Source: Rodentibacter heidelbergensis (GTDB lineage: Bacteria; Pseudomonadota; Gammaproteobacteria; Enterobacterales; Pasteurellaceae). Taken from it: a stretch of 64,000 nt of DNA. Each line of letters opens with the position of its first letter. The first letter of the stretch is position 1. The notes under the pieces were generated by a model, which saw only the letters and a list, made by a program, of their open reading frames with translations, made no database searches and had not been told where the DNA came from. The position numbers were made by a program, and so were the translations under genes. The stretch spans positions 78,056-142,055 of the forward strand of contig NZ_MLHH01000008.1 of the NCBI RefSeq assembly GCF_002000125.1. Reading direction: 5' to 3'. This document shows positions 1 to 9,435 of this stretch, piece after piece.

Positions 1-525
1 GCAATAACCTACGGTATCAGGGATATTGACAGTGGTCGCCCCGGCATTGATTGCTGCTTCGACAATACGACAAATATTATCAATACCGGTACGGCCGGCA
101 TCTTCGCAGGAAAATTCCACATCATCGGTGTAGTTACGGGCACGTTTTACCGCCGCAACGGCCATTTCTACCACATCATCAAAAGTACGTTTTAATTTTG
201 CTTCTACATGCAAAGCGGAACTGGCGATGAACGTATGAATACGAAATGCTTCCGCTACTTTTAAGGCTTCGTAGGCAGCATCAATATCTTTATCAACGGC
301 ACGGGATAACGCGGCAACCCGTGAATGTTTAATGTGTTGAGCAATGGTTTTTACCGATTCAAAATCTCCTTGAGAAGAAACCGGAAAGCCCACTTCCATC
401 ACATCCACCCCTAAGCGTTCCAACGCCAAGGCAATTTGTAATTTTTCTTTCACGGTCAAACTTGCTTTTAATGCTTGTTCGCCGTCTCGTAGCGTAGTAT
501 CAAAAATAATGATGCGATCTGTCAT
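1..525 (-). CDS. leuA: 2-isopropylmalate synthase, N-terminal 175 residues (cut by window edge)
   Basis: Condenses acetyl-CoA with 2-ketoisovalerate, the first committed step of leucine synthesis in the cytoplasm. The reading frame on the minus strand is open to the window edge. It begins [18 protein letters not shown], the metal- and substrate-binding opening of the LeuA/HMGL TIM barrel, and reaches [10 protein letters not shown], another family signature, where it is cut. An ATG two codons upstream is possible, but the Shine-Dalgarno AGAAGGA sits 7 nt from the ATG at 525, so I prefer that one. The gene lies behind a leader peptide and attenuator hairpin, so it is probably controlled by charged tRNA-Leu. 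The remaining leu genes would lie beyond the left edge. Confidence 0.95.
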   Translation of the reverse strand, partial: MTDRIIIFDTTLRDGEQALKASLTVKEKLQIALALERLGVDVMEVGFPVSSQGDFESVKTIAQHIKHSRVAALSRAVDKDIDAAYEALKVAEAFRIHTFIASSALHVEAKLKRTFDDVVEMAVAAVKRARNYTDDVEFSCEDAGRTGIDNICRIVEAAINAGATTVNIPDTVGYC

Positions 526-580
526 AGCCATATCCTTCTAAAATCACGCCAAAAGTGCGGTTGTTTTTTGCAAAATTTTT

Positions 581-615
581 TAAACAAAAACCCGCAACTT
601 TTTGAAGTGCGGGTT
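581..615 (-). terminator. leu operon attenuator hairpin
   Basis: On the minus strand ACCCGCACTT pairs with AAGTTGCGGGT (one bulged T) and is followed by TTTTTGTTT. It lies between the leucine-rich leader peptide and leuA, the position of a transcription attenuator. The left arm contains a near copy of the uptake word. Structure seen by eye; the competing antiterminator was not worked out. Confidence 0.8.
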
Positions 616-660
616 GGTTGAATGAAGAGGATTTACATTGAACTGTTTTTCATCCACAAC

Positions 661-720
661 TTAGCCGCACAAAACATGTGAGAGCAGCAGGTTGAGGGAT
701 AAAAAAACAGAAGAAAACAT
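661..720 (-). CDS. leuL: leu operon leader peptide
   Basis: A 19-codon frame on the minus strand encodes MFSSVFLSLNLLLSHVLCG and ends in TAA. Six of 19 codons are leucine (TTA, CTC, CTG, CTG, CTC, TTG), four of them close together. A Shine-Dalgarno TAGGA lies a few bases upstream, a good promoter lies 37 nt upstream, and a terminator hairpin follows before leuA. This is the classical design of a leucine attenuator: ribosome stalling at leucine codons when Leu-tRNA is scarce lets transcription continue into leuA. It is not similar in sequence to the E. coli leader, as expected for leader peptides, where only the codon content is conserved. Confidence 0.85.
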   Translation of the reverse strand: MFSSVFLSLNLLLSHVLCG

Positions 721-756
721 AAAAATCCTATAAAAATTCGTTGTAAAACCCTTGCT

Positions 757-784
757 ATGTTACGAATAAATCAAACGCTGTCAA
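757..784 (-). promoter_or_regulatory. leu operon promoter
   Basis: Minus-strand TTGACA (784-779), 16-nt spacer, TAACAT (762-757). The expected start near 750 gives a leader of about 30 nt before leuL. Between here and dprA (785-960) I see only AT-rich sequence. Confidence 0.7.
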
Positions 785-961
785 ATGCTTTTTTTAGCGT
801 TTTATCTTATCATCTTGAATATGTGGAATGTTGATTTAGTGATTTCATCTTTTAAATATAAGTTTGTTAGATAAATATTCCAAATAAATGATTTCGTACT
901 GTTTTTTCCTCTATCTTTTCTTTATTTCTAAGGTAGGTAAAAAATCGTTGTTTTATATGAT

Positions 962-983
962 TTTTACGAGCTGTTTCACAAAA
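962..983 (+). promoter_or_regulatory. CRP-S (competence regulatory element) upstream of dprA
   Basis: TTTTACGA, six bases, TCACAAAA: the Pasteurellaceae CRP-S site is TTTTGCGA-N6-TCGCAAAA, so this copy has the right length and both T/A flanks and differs by one G-to-A in each half. Its centre (972.5) is about 41 nt from a start near 1014, a class II activator position. CRP-S sites require CRP plus Sxy/TfoX and mark competence genes, which fits DprA. The half-site match is my reading; CRP/Sxy dependence is inferred. Confidence 0.75.
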
Positions 984-1060
984 GTGATTAGAAATGCTCG
1001 TCAATTATTCGCTTTTTACATAGCCTTAATGCATTGATTGAGAAGAGATAAATAAACACA

Positions 1061-2179
1061 ATGAATGTCAATGAAACCTTACTCCGATTAATGCAAGTGC
1101 CTAAATTAGGCGGTGTGGCAATTGAGAAAATCTTATCGAATGTTACGTTAAAAGAATTATTGCAATATGATGAAGCGGCTTTTCGTCAAATGGGTTGGAG
1201 TGCTATTCAAATTCGCCGTTGGTTTAAACCTGAAAATAAATTTATGGATTTAGCGCTGGCTTGGGCGGAGAAAGAGGGAAATCATTTAGTGAATTATTTT
1301 TCACCGTTTTACCCTTATTTATTGAAACAAATTTCAAGTTTTCCACCTTTATTATTTGTGAAAGGCAATGTGACGGCGATTTCACAGCGACAAATGGCCA
1401 TTGTTGGAAGCCGATATTGCACCACTTATGGCGAACGCTGGGCGAAATATTTTGCCACAGAACTCTCCCTTGCCGGTTTTACGGTAACAAGCGGTTTGGC
1501 TTTAGGCATTGACGGGCATTGCCATCGTGCGGTGGTGGAAATTGGTGGGCAAACTATTGCGGTATTGGGCAGTGGATTAAATGAGATTTATCCGGCAAAA
1601 CATCGTGTCTTGGCGGAGCAGATTATTGAAAATAATGGTGCGTTGGTGTCCGAATTTATGCCAAACCAACCACCGATTGCCGCTCATTTTCCCCGCCGTA
1701 ATCGGATTATTAGCGGGCTTTCGGTCGGCACATTGGTGATCGAAGCCACAGAAAAAAGCGGATCATTAATCACGGCACGTTATGCCTTGGAGCAAAATCG
1801 GGAAGTGTTTGCTTTGCCGGGAAATGTCTTGAGTGATTTTAGTCGAGGATGTCATCAACTGATTAAGCAAGGTGGGGTGCTTGTTGAAAATGTGAAAGAT
1901 ATTCTTGAAACGCTTTATCAACATTCTATTCATAGTCAAACTGAAATTGATTTTAACCAAGTGGAAACGGCAAATTACACCCCACCGCCTGATCCCCGCA
2001 GAGTGGTTGAAGCGCCAAGTCACCCCAAACTTTATGCGAGAATTGGTTACACCCCGGTGAGTCTTGATGATCTTGCACAGGAATTTGGTTTGCCGGTGGA
2101 TGTGCTATTGGTCCAACTTCTGGACTTAGAATTGCAAGATTTGATTTTGAACGAAAATGGGCTTTATAAACGAGTATAG
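1061..2179 (+). CDS. dprA: DNA processing protein DprA
   Basis: Cytoplasmic protein that receives single-stranded DNA entering during natural transformation and loads RecA on it. It is 372 aa with the usual three parts: an N-terminal helical region, a Rossmann-like core and a C-terminal winged-helix segment (about 300-372). Core motifs visible are GSRYCTTYG (116-124), [12 protein letters not shown] (143-154), [11 protein letters not shown], the basic [11 protein letters not shown] (211-221) that contacts ssDNA, and [10 protein letters not shown] (231-240). The gene stands alone behind the CRP-S-like site, so it should rise with competence. It is followed 40 nt later by yaaA in the same direction. 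Confidence 0.96.
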   Translation: MNVNETLLRLMQVPKLGGVAIEKILSNVTLKELLQYDEAAFRQMGWSAIQIRRWFKPENKFMDLALAWAEKEGNHLVNYFSPFYPYLLKQISSFPPLLFVKGNVTAISQRQMAIVGSRYCTTYGERWAKYFATELSLAGFTVTSGLALGIDGHCHRAVVEIGGQTIAVLGSGLNEIYPAKHRVLAEQIIENNGALVSEFMPNQPPIAAHFPRRNRIISGLSVGTLVIEATEKSGSLITARYALEQNREVFALPGNVLSDFSRGCHQLIKQGGVLVENVKDILETLYQHSIHSQTEIDFNQVETANYTPPPDPRRVVEAPSHPKLYARIGYTPVSLDDLAQEFGLPVDVLLVQLLDLELQDLILNENGLYKRV

Positions 2180-2219
2180 AAATATGCTAAAATAGCGCAC
2201 ATTCTATTGAGGAGAGCCT

Positions 2220-2996
2220 ATGTTAGCGATTATTTCCCCTGCGAAAACCCTAGATTTTGAAAGTGCGGTCAGAAAACTGCCTGTTTTTCAACCGCACTTA
2301 ACTGACTATAGCGCACAGTTAATTGATATTTGTCGCCAATTTTCCCCACAAGAAATTGCCTCTTTAATGTCTATCAGCGATAAGCTGGCAGGACTTAATG
2401 CGGCACGTTTTACCGAGTGGACAAAAGAACACAACGAACAGAATTCACGCGCTGCCATTTTTGCCTTTAAAGGTGATGTTTATACCGGTTTAGATGTCGA
2501 TACCTTATCTGATGAGGATATTTTATTTGCCCAATCGCATTTGCGTATGCTTTCCGGTTTATACGGTTTACTTCAACCTCTGGATTTAATGCAACCTTAT
2601 CGTTTAGAGATGGGCACAAAATTAGCCAATAAGAAAGGTAAGGATCTTTACGCATTTTGGGGAAATGTGATTACCCAATCACTCCAACAAGCCCTTGATG
2701 AACAAGGCGATAATGTGTTGATTAATCTTGCTTCCGATGAATATTATAAATCGGTAAAAGAAAGCGGACTTCACGCCAACATTATTAAACCAATCTTTTT
2801 AGATAACAAAAACGGTCAATATAAAGTGGTGAGTTTTTATGCTAAAAAAGCCCGAGGGTTGATGTGCCGTTATATGATTCAACAGCGTTTAACCCAAGCT
2901 GGACAATTAAAAGATTTCGATTTGGGCGGCTATTGGTTTGATGAGGCTGCTTCTACTGAAAAAGAATGGGTATTTAAGCGAGATCACGATGAATAA
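2220..2996 (+). CDS. yaaA: Peroxide stress protein YaaA (UPF0246)
   Basis: 258 aa, normal length for the family. The opening [15 protein letters not shown] and the internal [12 protein letters not shown] are YaaA signatures. In E. coli YaaA limits free iron and DNA damage under peroxide stress, and the fold binds DNA; the mechanism is not settled. A Shine-Dalgarno GAGGAG precedes the start. Two uptake words in opposite orientation lie in the 5' part of the gene (cores at 2261 and 2291). The 3' end overlaps the following lipoprotein gene by 8 nt, which suggests co-translation. Confidence 0.93.
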   Translation: MLAIISPAKTLDFESAVRKLPVFQPHLTDYSAQLIDICRQFSPQEIASLMSISDKLAGLNAARFTEWTKEHNEQNSRAAIFAFKGDVYTGLDVDTLSDEDILFAQSHLRMLSGLYGLLQPLDLMQPYRLEMGTKLANKKGKDLYAFWGNVITQSLQQALDEQGDNVLINLASDEYYKSVKESGLHANIIKPIFLDNKNGQYKVVSFYAKKARGLMCRYMIQQRLTQAGQLKDFDLGGYWFDEAASTEKEWVFKRDHDE

Positions 2997-3570
2997 AATT
3001 GTTGTTATTTTAACCGCACTTTTCCTTTCTGCTTGTGCCAGTCAAACCTCACAACTGGATATCCCTGAGCAGATTCAATACCAAAACAAACACTATCATA
3101 AGGCAGCCGGGCAAGATTTAGGCTCTGTGGCTCGTTATGTGTATGTCAGTCAACCGGATAGCTTAGAAAAATGGCAGTCACAAATTGAGTTGCTGTTAGA
3201 TCGCAATGCACAACATCGTGACATTAAAGAGCGGATTGGCTTGCGTGAGCGGGTCTATCGCAACACAGAGGTAGCGTTGTTTAAATTAACCCCGATGAAA
3301 AGTAGCAAAACCAATCGAGATGACGGATTAAAAGGCTATGTGATTTACCGACCAACAGAAAAAGATCCCTATTGGCAGGTCAATATGATGAGGGGGGAAG
3401 AGATCGCCAAATGTGGTTTTGTGCAGTTTCAGTATTCCCAAAAAGTGAAAAAAAGCCGACATTTAAGTGAGGAAAAAATGTTACGGCACTTGCAAAAATA
3501 CCTCATTGCAAAGGAAATGAAACAGATTGATAAAATGCCTTGGCAGTGGCATTGTCAAAATTCGAAATAA
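2989..3570 (+). CDS. Predicted lipoprotein of unknown function
   Basis: 193 aa. I place the start at the ATG overlapping the end of yaaA because it gives a clean lipoprotein signal: [16 protein letters not shown] with lipobox LSAC and the lipidated Cys at residue 16. A longer frame opens at 2938 inside yaaA but would bury the signal peptide. The mature part is charged, about 175 residues, with no domain I recognise; Cys134 and a cysteine near the C-terminus (HCQNSK) could pair in the periplasm. The overlap with yaaA and position before pfkA suggest yaaA co-expression. An uptake word lies in the signal-peptide codons (3013). Function unknown. Confidence 0.8.
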   Translation: MNKIVVILTALFLSACASQTSQLDIPEQIQYQNKHYHKAAGQDLGSVARYVYVSQPDSLEKWQSQIELLLDRNAQHRDIKERIGLRERVYRNTEVALFKLTPMKSSKTNRDDGLKGYVIYRPTEKDPYWQVNMMRGEEIAKCGFVQFQYSQKVKKSRHLSEEKMLRHLQKYLIAKEMKQIDKMPWQWHCQNSK

Positions 3571-3681
3571 AAATTTATCTAGATCAAAAGGTGAAGAAAT
3601 TTCTTAAATTTTTTCTAGAGCCATTAGGCTGAATCGTGTAACCTTAACAGCATTTCTTATTTAACGTTAGGTAGGTCGTAT

Positions 3682-4647
3682 ATGATTAAAAAAATTGCAG
3701 TATTAACCAGTGGTGGCGATGCACCGGGTATGAACGCCGCAATTCGTGGTGTTGTGCGTGCGGCATTAGCAGAAGGTTTAGAAGTGTTTGGTATCTATGA
3801 TGGTTATCAAGGCTTATATAACAATAAAATCAAGCAATTAAACCGTTATAGTGTGTCCGATGTGATTAACCGTGGCGGAACATTTTTAGGTTCTGCACGT
3901 TTTCCTGAGTTTAAAGATCCGAACGTACGGGCAAAATGTGCGGAAATTTTACGTTCACACGGTATTGATGCCCTCGTAGTAATCGGGGGAGACGGTTCTT
4001 ATATGGGCGCCAAACTTTTAACGGAAGAACATGGTTTCCCTTGTGTGGGGATTCCCGGCACTATTGATAATGATGTAGCGGGCACGGATTATACCATTGG
4101 TTATCAAACCGCATTACAAACAGCGGTGGATGCTATCGACCGTTTACGGGATACCTCAAGTTCCCACCAACGCATTTCTATTGTAGAGATTATGGGACGC
4201 CATTGTAGTGATTTAACTATTTCTGCGGGCATTGCCGGCGGTTGTGAATATATTGTTGCCTCTGAAATGGAATTTGATCGTGAAGAGTTAGTGCAACAAA
4301 TCGAACGCAGTATTATTCGGGGAAAACGCCATGCGATCATTGCGATCACTGAATTGATTACTGATGTTCATTCGCTTGCAAAAGAAATCGAAGCACGAGT
4401 AGGACATGAAACCCGTGCGACAGTATTGGGTCATATTCAACGTGGTGGTTCACCTTGTGCATTTGACCGTATTTTGGCTTCACGCATGGGCGTTTATGCG
4501 GTGGATATTCTGCTTCAAGGCAAAGGCGGGTATTGTGTCGGCATCCAAAATGAACACCTTGTTCATCATGACATTATTGACGCCATTAATAATATGCGCC
4601 GTGAATTTAAAGCAGATTGGTTAGAAGTGGCAAAACGCTTAGAATAA
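3682..4647 (+). CDS. pfkA: ATP-dependent 6-phosphofructokinase
   Basis: Phosphorylates fructose-6-phosphate to fructose-1,6-bisphosphate, the committed glycolytic step, as a cytoplasmic tetramer. 321 aa, typical of bacterial PfkA. The ATP-binding GGDAPGMN is at 11-18, the catalytic PGTIDNDV (Asp129) at 125-132, the substrate-binding MGRH near 170, and GGDGSYMGA at 102-110. Shine-Dalgarno AGGTAGG precedes the ATG. It receives the fructose-6-phosphate made by NagB from sialic acid and GlcNAc elsewhere in this window. A uptake-word hairpin terminates it. Confidence 0.97.
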   Translation: MIKKIAVLTSGGDAPGMNAAIRGVVRAALAEGLEVFGIYDGYQGLYNNKIKQLNRYSVSDVINRGGTFLGSARFPEFKDPNVRAKCAEILRSHGIDALVVIGGDGSYMGAKLLTEEHGFPCVGIPGTIDNDVAGTDYTIGYQTALQTAVDAIDRLRDTSSSHQRISIVEIMGRHCSDLTISAGIAGGCEYIVASEMEFDREELVQQIERSIIRGKRHAIIAITELITDVHSLAKEIEARVGHETRATVLGHIQRGGSPCAFDRILASRMGVYAVDILLQGKGGYCVGIQNEHLVHHDIIDAINNMRREFKADWLEVAKRLE

Positions 4648-4657
4648 TTAACCAATA

Positions 4658-4687
4658 GAAAGTGCGGTTGCTTTCAGCCGCATTTTT
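4658..4687 (+). terminator. pfkA terminator containing an uptake word
   Basis: TGCGGTTG pairs with CAGCCGCA (one G-T pair), followed by TTTTT; the left arm is an exact uptake word (4660). The stretch 4690-4857 holds one further perfect 7-bp hairpin (CGTAGCA...TGCTACG, 4737-4756) without a T tract, and otherwise nothing I can name. Confidence 0.75.
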
Positions 4688-4859
4688 CATGATCGTGAGA
4701 GCATAATCTTCGGGCTGATATCCTTTTGAGTTTGAGCGTAGCATTGTTCTGCTACGAACAATTTCCCGATTTTAGTAAAAATAAAAAGGGAATTCTTGTA
4801 AAAGTTAATTTTATCTAAAATTTGCTTGTTTTTTTATTGTGTAAAAGTGTGATTTCCCT

Positions 4860-4888
4860 TTGACTATTTTCTTTACAAGGGGTAATAT
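4860..4888 (+). promoter_or_regulatory. yceD-rpmF promoter
   Basis: TTGACT, 17-nt spacer, TAATAT (4883-4888). This is one of the best sigma-70 matches in the window. The -10 box ends only 9 nt before the yceD ATG, so the transcript should start 0-3 nt upstream of the codon and may be leaderless. Confidence 0.75.
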
Positions 4889-4897
4889 TCACGCCCT

Positions 4898-5422
4898 ATG
4901 CAAAAGGTAAAACTACCCCTCACCATTGATCCTGTTAAAAGCGCACAACAACGTGTTGATTATGAAGGTTGTTATGCGATTAATCAGTTAGTGCGGTTAG
5001 CGGAATCCGTGGTAAATGTGCTTAGCGATGCACAGGTAACATTATCGTTTTATATTGATCCACAAAAATTAGTGGTGATGAAGGGAAAAGCCCGAGTTGA
5101 TGTCGAGTTAGAATGTCAGCGTTGTGGTAAACCGTTCAAACAGACACTGGAATGTGATTTTCTTTACAGCCCAGTGGCTAATTGGGATCAGGCTGATGTA
5201 TTGCCGGAAATTTATGAGCCGATTGAATTTAATGAATTTGGCGAAATAGATTTACTTGGTGTGGTGGAAGATGAGTTAATTTTAACTTTACCACTGGTAC
5301 CAAAGCATTCATCTGAACACTGTGAAGTGTCCGCGCAGGAACAGGTTTTTGGCGAATTGCCGGAAGAATTGGCAAAAAAACCGAACCCGTTCGCTGTATT
5401 AGCTAATTTAAAACAAAAGTAA
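4898..5422 (+). CDS. yceD: YceD family protein (DUF177), upstream partner of rpmF
   Basis: 174 aa. The N-terminus [13 protein letters not shown] and the internal ECQRCGKPF and [15 protein letters not shown] match the YceD/DUF177 family. The CxxC pair (residues 71 and 74) could hold a metal, though the second pair of a zinc ribbon is not evident. The family is almost always directly upstream of rpmF and is implicated in large-subunit rRNA accumulation; the mechanism is not clear. The start agrees with the E. coli protein and needs no Shine-Dalgarno, consistent with a leaderless or near-leaderless message. rpmF follows after 22 nt. Confidence 0.93.
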   Translation: MQKVKLPLTIDPVKSAQQRVDYEGCYAINQLVRLAESVVNVLSDAQVTLSFYIDPQKLVVMKGKARVDVELECQRCGKPFKQTLECDFLYSPVANWDQADVLPEIYEPIEFNEFGEIDLLGVVEDELILTLPLVPKHSSEHCEVSAQEQVFGELPEELAKKPNPFAVLANLKQK

Positions 5423-5444
5423 ATTAAATTTAGGAGTATAGCCA

Positions 5445-5615
5445 ATGGCTGTTCAACAAAATAAAAAATCTCGTTCACGTCGTGATATGCGTCGTTCACA
5501 TGATGCATTAACTACTGCTGCCGTATCTGTGGATAAAGCAAGTGGTGAAACTCACTTACGCCATCATGTAACCGCTGATGGTTACTATCGTGGTCGTAAA
5601 GTGATTAATAAGTAA
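5445..5615 (+). CDS. rpmF: 50S ribosomal protein bL32
   Basis: A 56-residue basic protein beginning [20 protein letters not shown], the bL32 signature, and ending RGRKVINK. It is a structural protein of the large ribosomal subunit near the peptidyl transferase centre. The zinc-binding cysteines of C+ type bL32 are absent, as in other gammaproteobacteria. Shine-Dalgarno TAGGAG is well placed. It sits between yceD and plsX, the usual order that ties ribosome and lipid synthesis genes together. Confidence 0.97.
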
Positions 5616-5636
5616 TTTTTACTTATAGGTATTCAC

Positions 5637-6653
5637 TTGAACCGTCTAACCTTAGCGTTAGATGTGATGGGCGGGGACATTGGTCCCCGTATTACTCTCC
5701 CCGCATCACTTTTAGCGTTGGAAAAAGATCCAATGCTTTCTTTAATCTTGTTTGGTGATAGCCAGCAAATTTCCCCTTTTCTTGAAAATATCCCGCAAGC
5801 CAGTTTAGCGCGTATTCAAGTTCATCATTGCACTCGAACAATTGATAACCATCAAGGCATTTCCTATGCACTTCGCCATAGTAAAAACACCTCGATGCGT
5901 TTAGCGCTTGAGGCGGTTCAACAAGGGATTGCTCAAGGTTGTGTCAGTGCAGGGAATACCGGGGCGTTAATGGGGCTGTCAAAGATTTTATTGCAACCCC
6001 TAAAAGGCATTGCCAGGCCGGCTTTGATTTCGATGATCCCCACTATTGACGGTGAAAAATCGGTGATGTTGGATTTGGGGGCAAACCTTGAATGTAGTGC
6101 GGAAAATCTTTATCAATTTGCTATAATGGGGAGCATTTTTGCCGAGCATCGCCTTAATTTAGTTTATCCCCGAATCGGATTATTAAATATTGGTGTGGAA
6201 GAAATTAAAGGGCATCAATTTATTCGTGATGCCGCCCATTTGTTAGAAAAATCGACTGCACTGAATTATATCGGGTTTATTGAAGGGGATTTATTATTAA
6301 ACGGTAAAGCTGATGTGATCGTCAGTGATGGTTTTTCCGGTAATATTGCCTTAAAAACCCTAGAAGGGGCGGCCAAAAATGTTTTATCTTTATTTAAAGG
6401 ACAGTCTAAACATTATTGTTTAAAACCTGTTTTTTGGGGAATGCGTTATTTATTTAAAACCCGTTATCAACGTTTAAAACGTATTAATCCCGATGAATAT
6501 AATGGGGCTTCGCTAATTGGATTAACCGCAGTGGTTGTCAAAAGCCACGGTAGTGCAAATGTGAATGCCTTTGCTCAGGCTATTGCTGATGCCGCTTTCC
6601 AAGCCCGTCAGAAACTTCCTGAAAAAATTTTGGCGGGTTTGGCCCGTTATTAA
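5637..6653 (+). CDS. plsX: Phosphate acyltransferase PlsX
   Basis: Converts acyl-ACP and phosphate to acyl-phosphate for phospholipid synthesis; a peripheral membrane enzyme. 338 aa. Motifs LALDVMGGD (6-14), SAGNTGALMGL, LDLGAN and DGFSGNIALKTLEG are family hallmarks. The start is TTG: LNRLTLALDVMGGD aligns with the MTRLTLALDVMGGD start known for E. coli, and TAGGT is upstream; no in-frame ATG occurs before the MGG motif. It is 21 nt after rpmF and 18 nt before fabH, so it is part of the same operon. Confidence 0.95.
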   Translation: MNRLTLALDVMGGDIGPRITLPASLLALEKDPMLSLILFGDSQQISPFLENIPQASLARIQVHHCTRTIDNHQGISYALRHSKNTSMRLALEAVQQGIAQGCVSAGNTGALMGLSKILLQPLKGIARPALISMIPTIDGEKSVMLDLGANLECSAENLYQFAIMGSIFAEHRLNLVYPRIGLLNIGVEEIKGHQFIRDAAHLLEKSTALNYIGFIEGDLLLNGKADVIVSDGFSGNIALKTLEGAAKNVLSLFKGQSKHYCLKPVFWGMRYLFKTRYQRLKRINPDEYNGASLIGLTAVVVKSHGSANVNAFAQAIADAAFQARQKLPEKILAGLARY

Positions 6654-6671
6654 TGACTTAACTTATTGATT

Positions 6672-7622
6672 ATGAATAGCAGAATTTTATCTACCGGTAG
6701 TTATTTACCAAGCCAAATCCGTACCAATGCGGATCTTGAAAAAATGGTTGATACTTCAGACGAATGGATTGTCACCCGTTCGGGTATTCGTGAACGTCGT
6801 ATTGCTGCAGCGGACGAAACCGTTGCAACAATGGGTTTTGAGGCGGCGAAAAATGCCATTGAAAGTGCAAAACTTAATCCTCAAGATATCGATCTTATCA
6901 TTGTCGCTACGACAAGTAGCTCTCACGCTTACCCGAGTGCCGCTTGCCAAATCCAAGGTCTTTTGGAGATTGATGATGCCATTTCCTTTGATTTAGCCGC
7001 AGCCTGCACAGGATTTGTTTATGCATTAAGTGTAGCCGATCAATTTATCCGAACCGGCAAAGTAAAAAAAGCGTTAGTGATTGGTTCAGATCTTAACTCC
7101 CGTAAATTAGATGAAACGGATCGCAGCACCGTTGTGTTATTTGGTGATGGAGCCGGTGCAGTGATTTTAGAAGGAAGTGAGCAAGAAGGGATCATTTCAA
7201 CCCATTTACACGCCTCTGCGGATAAACATAATGCCTTGGTGTTGCCACAGCCTGAGCGTGGTGTTGAAAAATCCGGCTATATTGAAATGCAGGGCAATGA
7301 AACGTTCAAACTTGCCGTGCGTGAGCTTTCTAATGTGGTGGAAGAAACCTTAGCTGCCAATAATTTGGATAAAAAAGACTTAGATTGGCTTGTACCGCAT
7401 CAGGCCAACTTGCGCATTATTGCGGCAACAGCGAAAAAATTAGATATGGATATGTCTCAAGTGGTGGTCACCCTTGATAAATATGCTAATAATAGTGCGG
7501 CGACGGTACCGGTAGCATTAGATGAAGCTGTGCGTGACGGGCGTATCCAACGCGGACAGTTGTTACTACTGGAAGCTTTCGGTGGTGGTTGGACTTGGGG
7601 TTCGGCATTGGTGCGTTTCTGA
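6672..7622 (+). CDS. fabH: 3-oxoacyl-ACP synthase III
   Basis: Starts fatty acid synthesis by condensing acetyl-CoA with malonyl-ACP. 316 aa. The catalytic triad is in place: Cys112 (AAACTGF), His243 (VPHQANLR) and Asn273 (YANNSAA). The C-terminus [13 protein letters not shown] is typical. I start at ATG 6672 ([13 protein letters not shown]), which fits the family better than a TTG two codons upstream. There is no clear Shine-Dalgarno and plsX ends 18 nt earlier, so translational coupling is likely. An inverted uptake-word hairpin follows. Confidence 0.96.
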   Translation: MNSRILSTGSYLPSQIRTNADLEKMVDTSDEWIVTRSGIRERRIAAADETVATMGFEAAKNAIESAKLNPQDIDLIIVATTSSSHAYPSAACQIQGLLEIDDAISFDLAAACTGFVYALSVADQFIRTGKVKKALVIGSDLNSRKLDETDRSTVVLFGDGAGAVILEGSEQEGIISTHLHASADKHNALVLPQPERGVEKSGYIEMQGNETFKLAVRELSNVVEETLAANNLDKKDLDWLVPHQANLRIIAATAKKLDMDMSQVVVTLDKYANNSAATVPVALDEAVRDGRIQRGQLLLLEAFGGGWTWGSALVRF

Positions 7623-7654
7623 TAATTCTGTTAGAATCGCCGTGGAATTATTGG

Positions 7655-7684
7655 AAAGTGCGGTTAAATTTGACCGCACTTTTT
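7655..7684 (+). terminator. Inverted uptake-word terminator after fabH
   Basis: AAAGTGCGGT and ACCGCACTTT form a perfect 10-bp stem followed by TTTT. It would reduce read-through from fabH into fabD and separates the cluster into two transcription units. Confidence 0.8.
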
Positions 7685-7754
7685 AATATGTACCATCGTG
7701 GATACCGGTTTTTATTAAAGAAATATTTCAATTAAAAATAAAAGTAGGAAAAAA

Positions 7755-8693
7755 ATGAAAAAATTTGCAATGGTATTTCCTGGACAGGGCTCACAAACCG
7801 TAGGAATGTTAAGCGAACTTGCCAGCGTCTATCCTGTGGTGTTGGAGACATTTAAACAGGCCTCTGAAGCACTGGGTTATGATTTGTGGCAACTTGTGCA
7901 ACAAGGCCCAGCTGAAGAACTGAATAAAACATGGCAAACCCAGCCGGCACTTTTGGCTGCCTCTGTTGCGATCTATCGGGTATGGCAAGAAAAGTATCCT
8001 CAGCTAAAACCGGAAGTGATGGCAGGGCACAGTTTAGGTGAATATTCCGCTTTGGTTTGTTCGGGCGCATTAGACTTTCAAGATGCCATTAAATTAGTGG
8101 AATTACGAGGAAAACTCATGCAACAAGCGGTACCGGAAGGCACCGGTGCAATGTATGCCATTATTGGTTTGGATAATGAGGCGATTATTAAGGCCTGTCA
8201 GCAAGCAGAGGAAGGCGAAGTGGTGTCTGCGGTGAATTTTAACTCACCGGGACAAGTGGTGATTGCCGGTGCAAAAGCAGCGGTAGAACGAGCGGCTGCA
8301 TTGTGTAAAGAAGCCGGCGCAAAACGTGCATTGCCGTTAGCGGTAAGCGTGCCATCGCATTGTGCATTAATGAAACCGGCGGCGGATAAGTTAGCCGTAA
8401 CGTTAGATGCAATGGCTATCAATACTCCGGAAATTGCAGTCATTAATAATGTTGATGTGGCGAAAGAAGTAGAAAGTGCCGCTATTCGTGATGCACTGAT
8501 TCGTCAACTTTATAGCCCGGTACGTTGGACAGAAACCGTAGAAAAAATGGCTCTAGAGGGTGTTCAAGCTTTAGTAGAAATAGGGCCGGGTAAAGTGTTA
8601 AACGGTTTAACCAAGCGAATTGTGGGCGACCTACAAGCGACATCAGTGAATGATCTTGCTTCACTTAATAGCATTGAAGAATTTTTAGCGTAA
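7755..8693 (+). CDS. fabD: Malonyl-CoA:ACP transacylase
   Basis: Moves malonate from CoA to acyl carrier protein to feed elongation. 312 aa. FPGQGSQ (8-14), the nucleophile Ser93 in GHSLGEYSAL (91-100) and His202 (VPSHCALM) mark the active site. Shine-Dalgarno GTAGGAAAAA precedes the start. fabG follows after 13 nt, so the two are co-transcribed. Confidence 0.97.
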   Translation: MKKFAMVFPGQGSQTVGMLSELASVYPVVLETFKQASEALGYDLWQLVQQGPAEELNKTWQTQPALLAASVAIYRVWQEKYPQLKPEVMAGHSLGEYSALVCSGALDFQDAIKLVELRGKLMQQAVPEGTGAMYAIIGLDNEAIIKACQQAEEGEVVSAVNFNSPGQVVIAGAKAAVERAAALCKEAGAKRALPLAVSVPSHCALMKPAADKLAVTLDAMAINTPEIAVINNVDVAKEVESAAIRDALIRQLYSPVRWTETVEKMALEGVQALVEIGPGKVLNGLTKRIVGDLQATSVNDLASLNSIEEFLA

Positions 8694-8706
8694 AAAGGAA
8701 GAAAAC

Positions 8707-9435
8707 ATGCAAAATAAAATTGCGTTAGTAACAGGGGCAACGCGTGGAATTGGTCGTGCTATTGCCGAAGAATTGGCATCAAAAGGGGCATTTGTTATTG
8801 GTACGGCAACCTCTGAAAAAGGGGCGGAAGCGATCTCGGCCTATTTAGGTGAAAAAGGTAAAGGTTTAGTATTAAACGTGACAGATAGCGCTTCTATTGA
8901 AGCGGTATTAGAGCAAATCAAAAACGATTTTGGGGATATTGATATTCTTGTCAATAATGCCGGTATCACCCGTGATAATCTCCTTATGCGTATGAAAGAT
9001 GAAGAATGGTTTGACATTATGCAAACCAATTTAACCTCGATTTATCATCTTTCTAAAGCGATGTTGCGTTCTATGATGAAAAAACGTTTTGGGCGTATCA
9101 TCAACATTGGCTCCGTGGTTGGCTCAATGGGTAACCCAGGTCAGAGCAATTATTGTGCGGCTAAAGCCGGGGTCATTGGTTTTTCAAAAGCATTGGCAAA
9201 AGAAGTGGCCTCTCGAGGGATTACTGTCAATGTGGTCGCACCGGGTTTTATTGCTACAGATATGACAGAAGTGTTAACGGACGAGCAAAAAGCCGGGATC
9301 TTATCGAACGTTCCTGCCGGTCGTCTGGGTGAAGCAAAAGACATTGCAAAAGCTGTGGCTTTCTTAGCTTCTGATGATGCGGCCTATATCACAGGCACCA
9401 CATTACATGTCAATGGTGGCTTGTATATGAGCTAG
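8707..9435 (+). CDS. fabG: 3-oxoacyl-ACP reductase
   Basis: NADPH-dependent reduction of 3-oxoacyl-ACP in the elongation cycle. 242 aa short-chain dehydrogenase: TGATRGIG (9-16) for NADPH, NNAG (83-86), and catalytic Ser136, Tyr149 and Lys153 (SNYCAAKAG). Shine-Dalgarno AAGGAAG. A 9-bp hairpin overlaps the stop codon (9431-9451) without a T tract. The next gene, acpP, has its own promoter 200 nt downstream. Confidence 0.97.
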   Translation: MQNKIALVTGATRGIGRAIAEELASKGAFVIGTATSEKGAEAISAYLGEKGKGLVLNVTDSASIEAVLEQIKNDFGDIDILVNNAGITRDNLLMRMKDEEWFDIMQTNLTSIYHLSKAMLRSMMKKRFGRIINIGSVVGSMGNPGQSNYCAAKAGVIGFSKALAKEVASRGITVNVVAPGFIATDMTEVLTDEQKAGILSNVPAGRLGEAKDIAKAVAFLASDDAAYITGTTLHVNGGLYMS

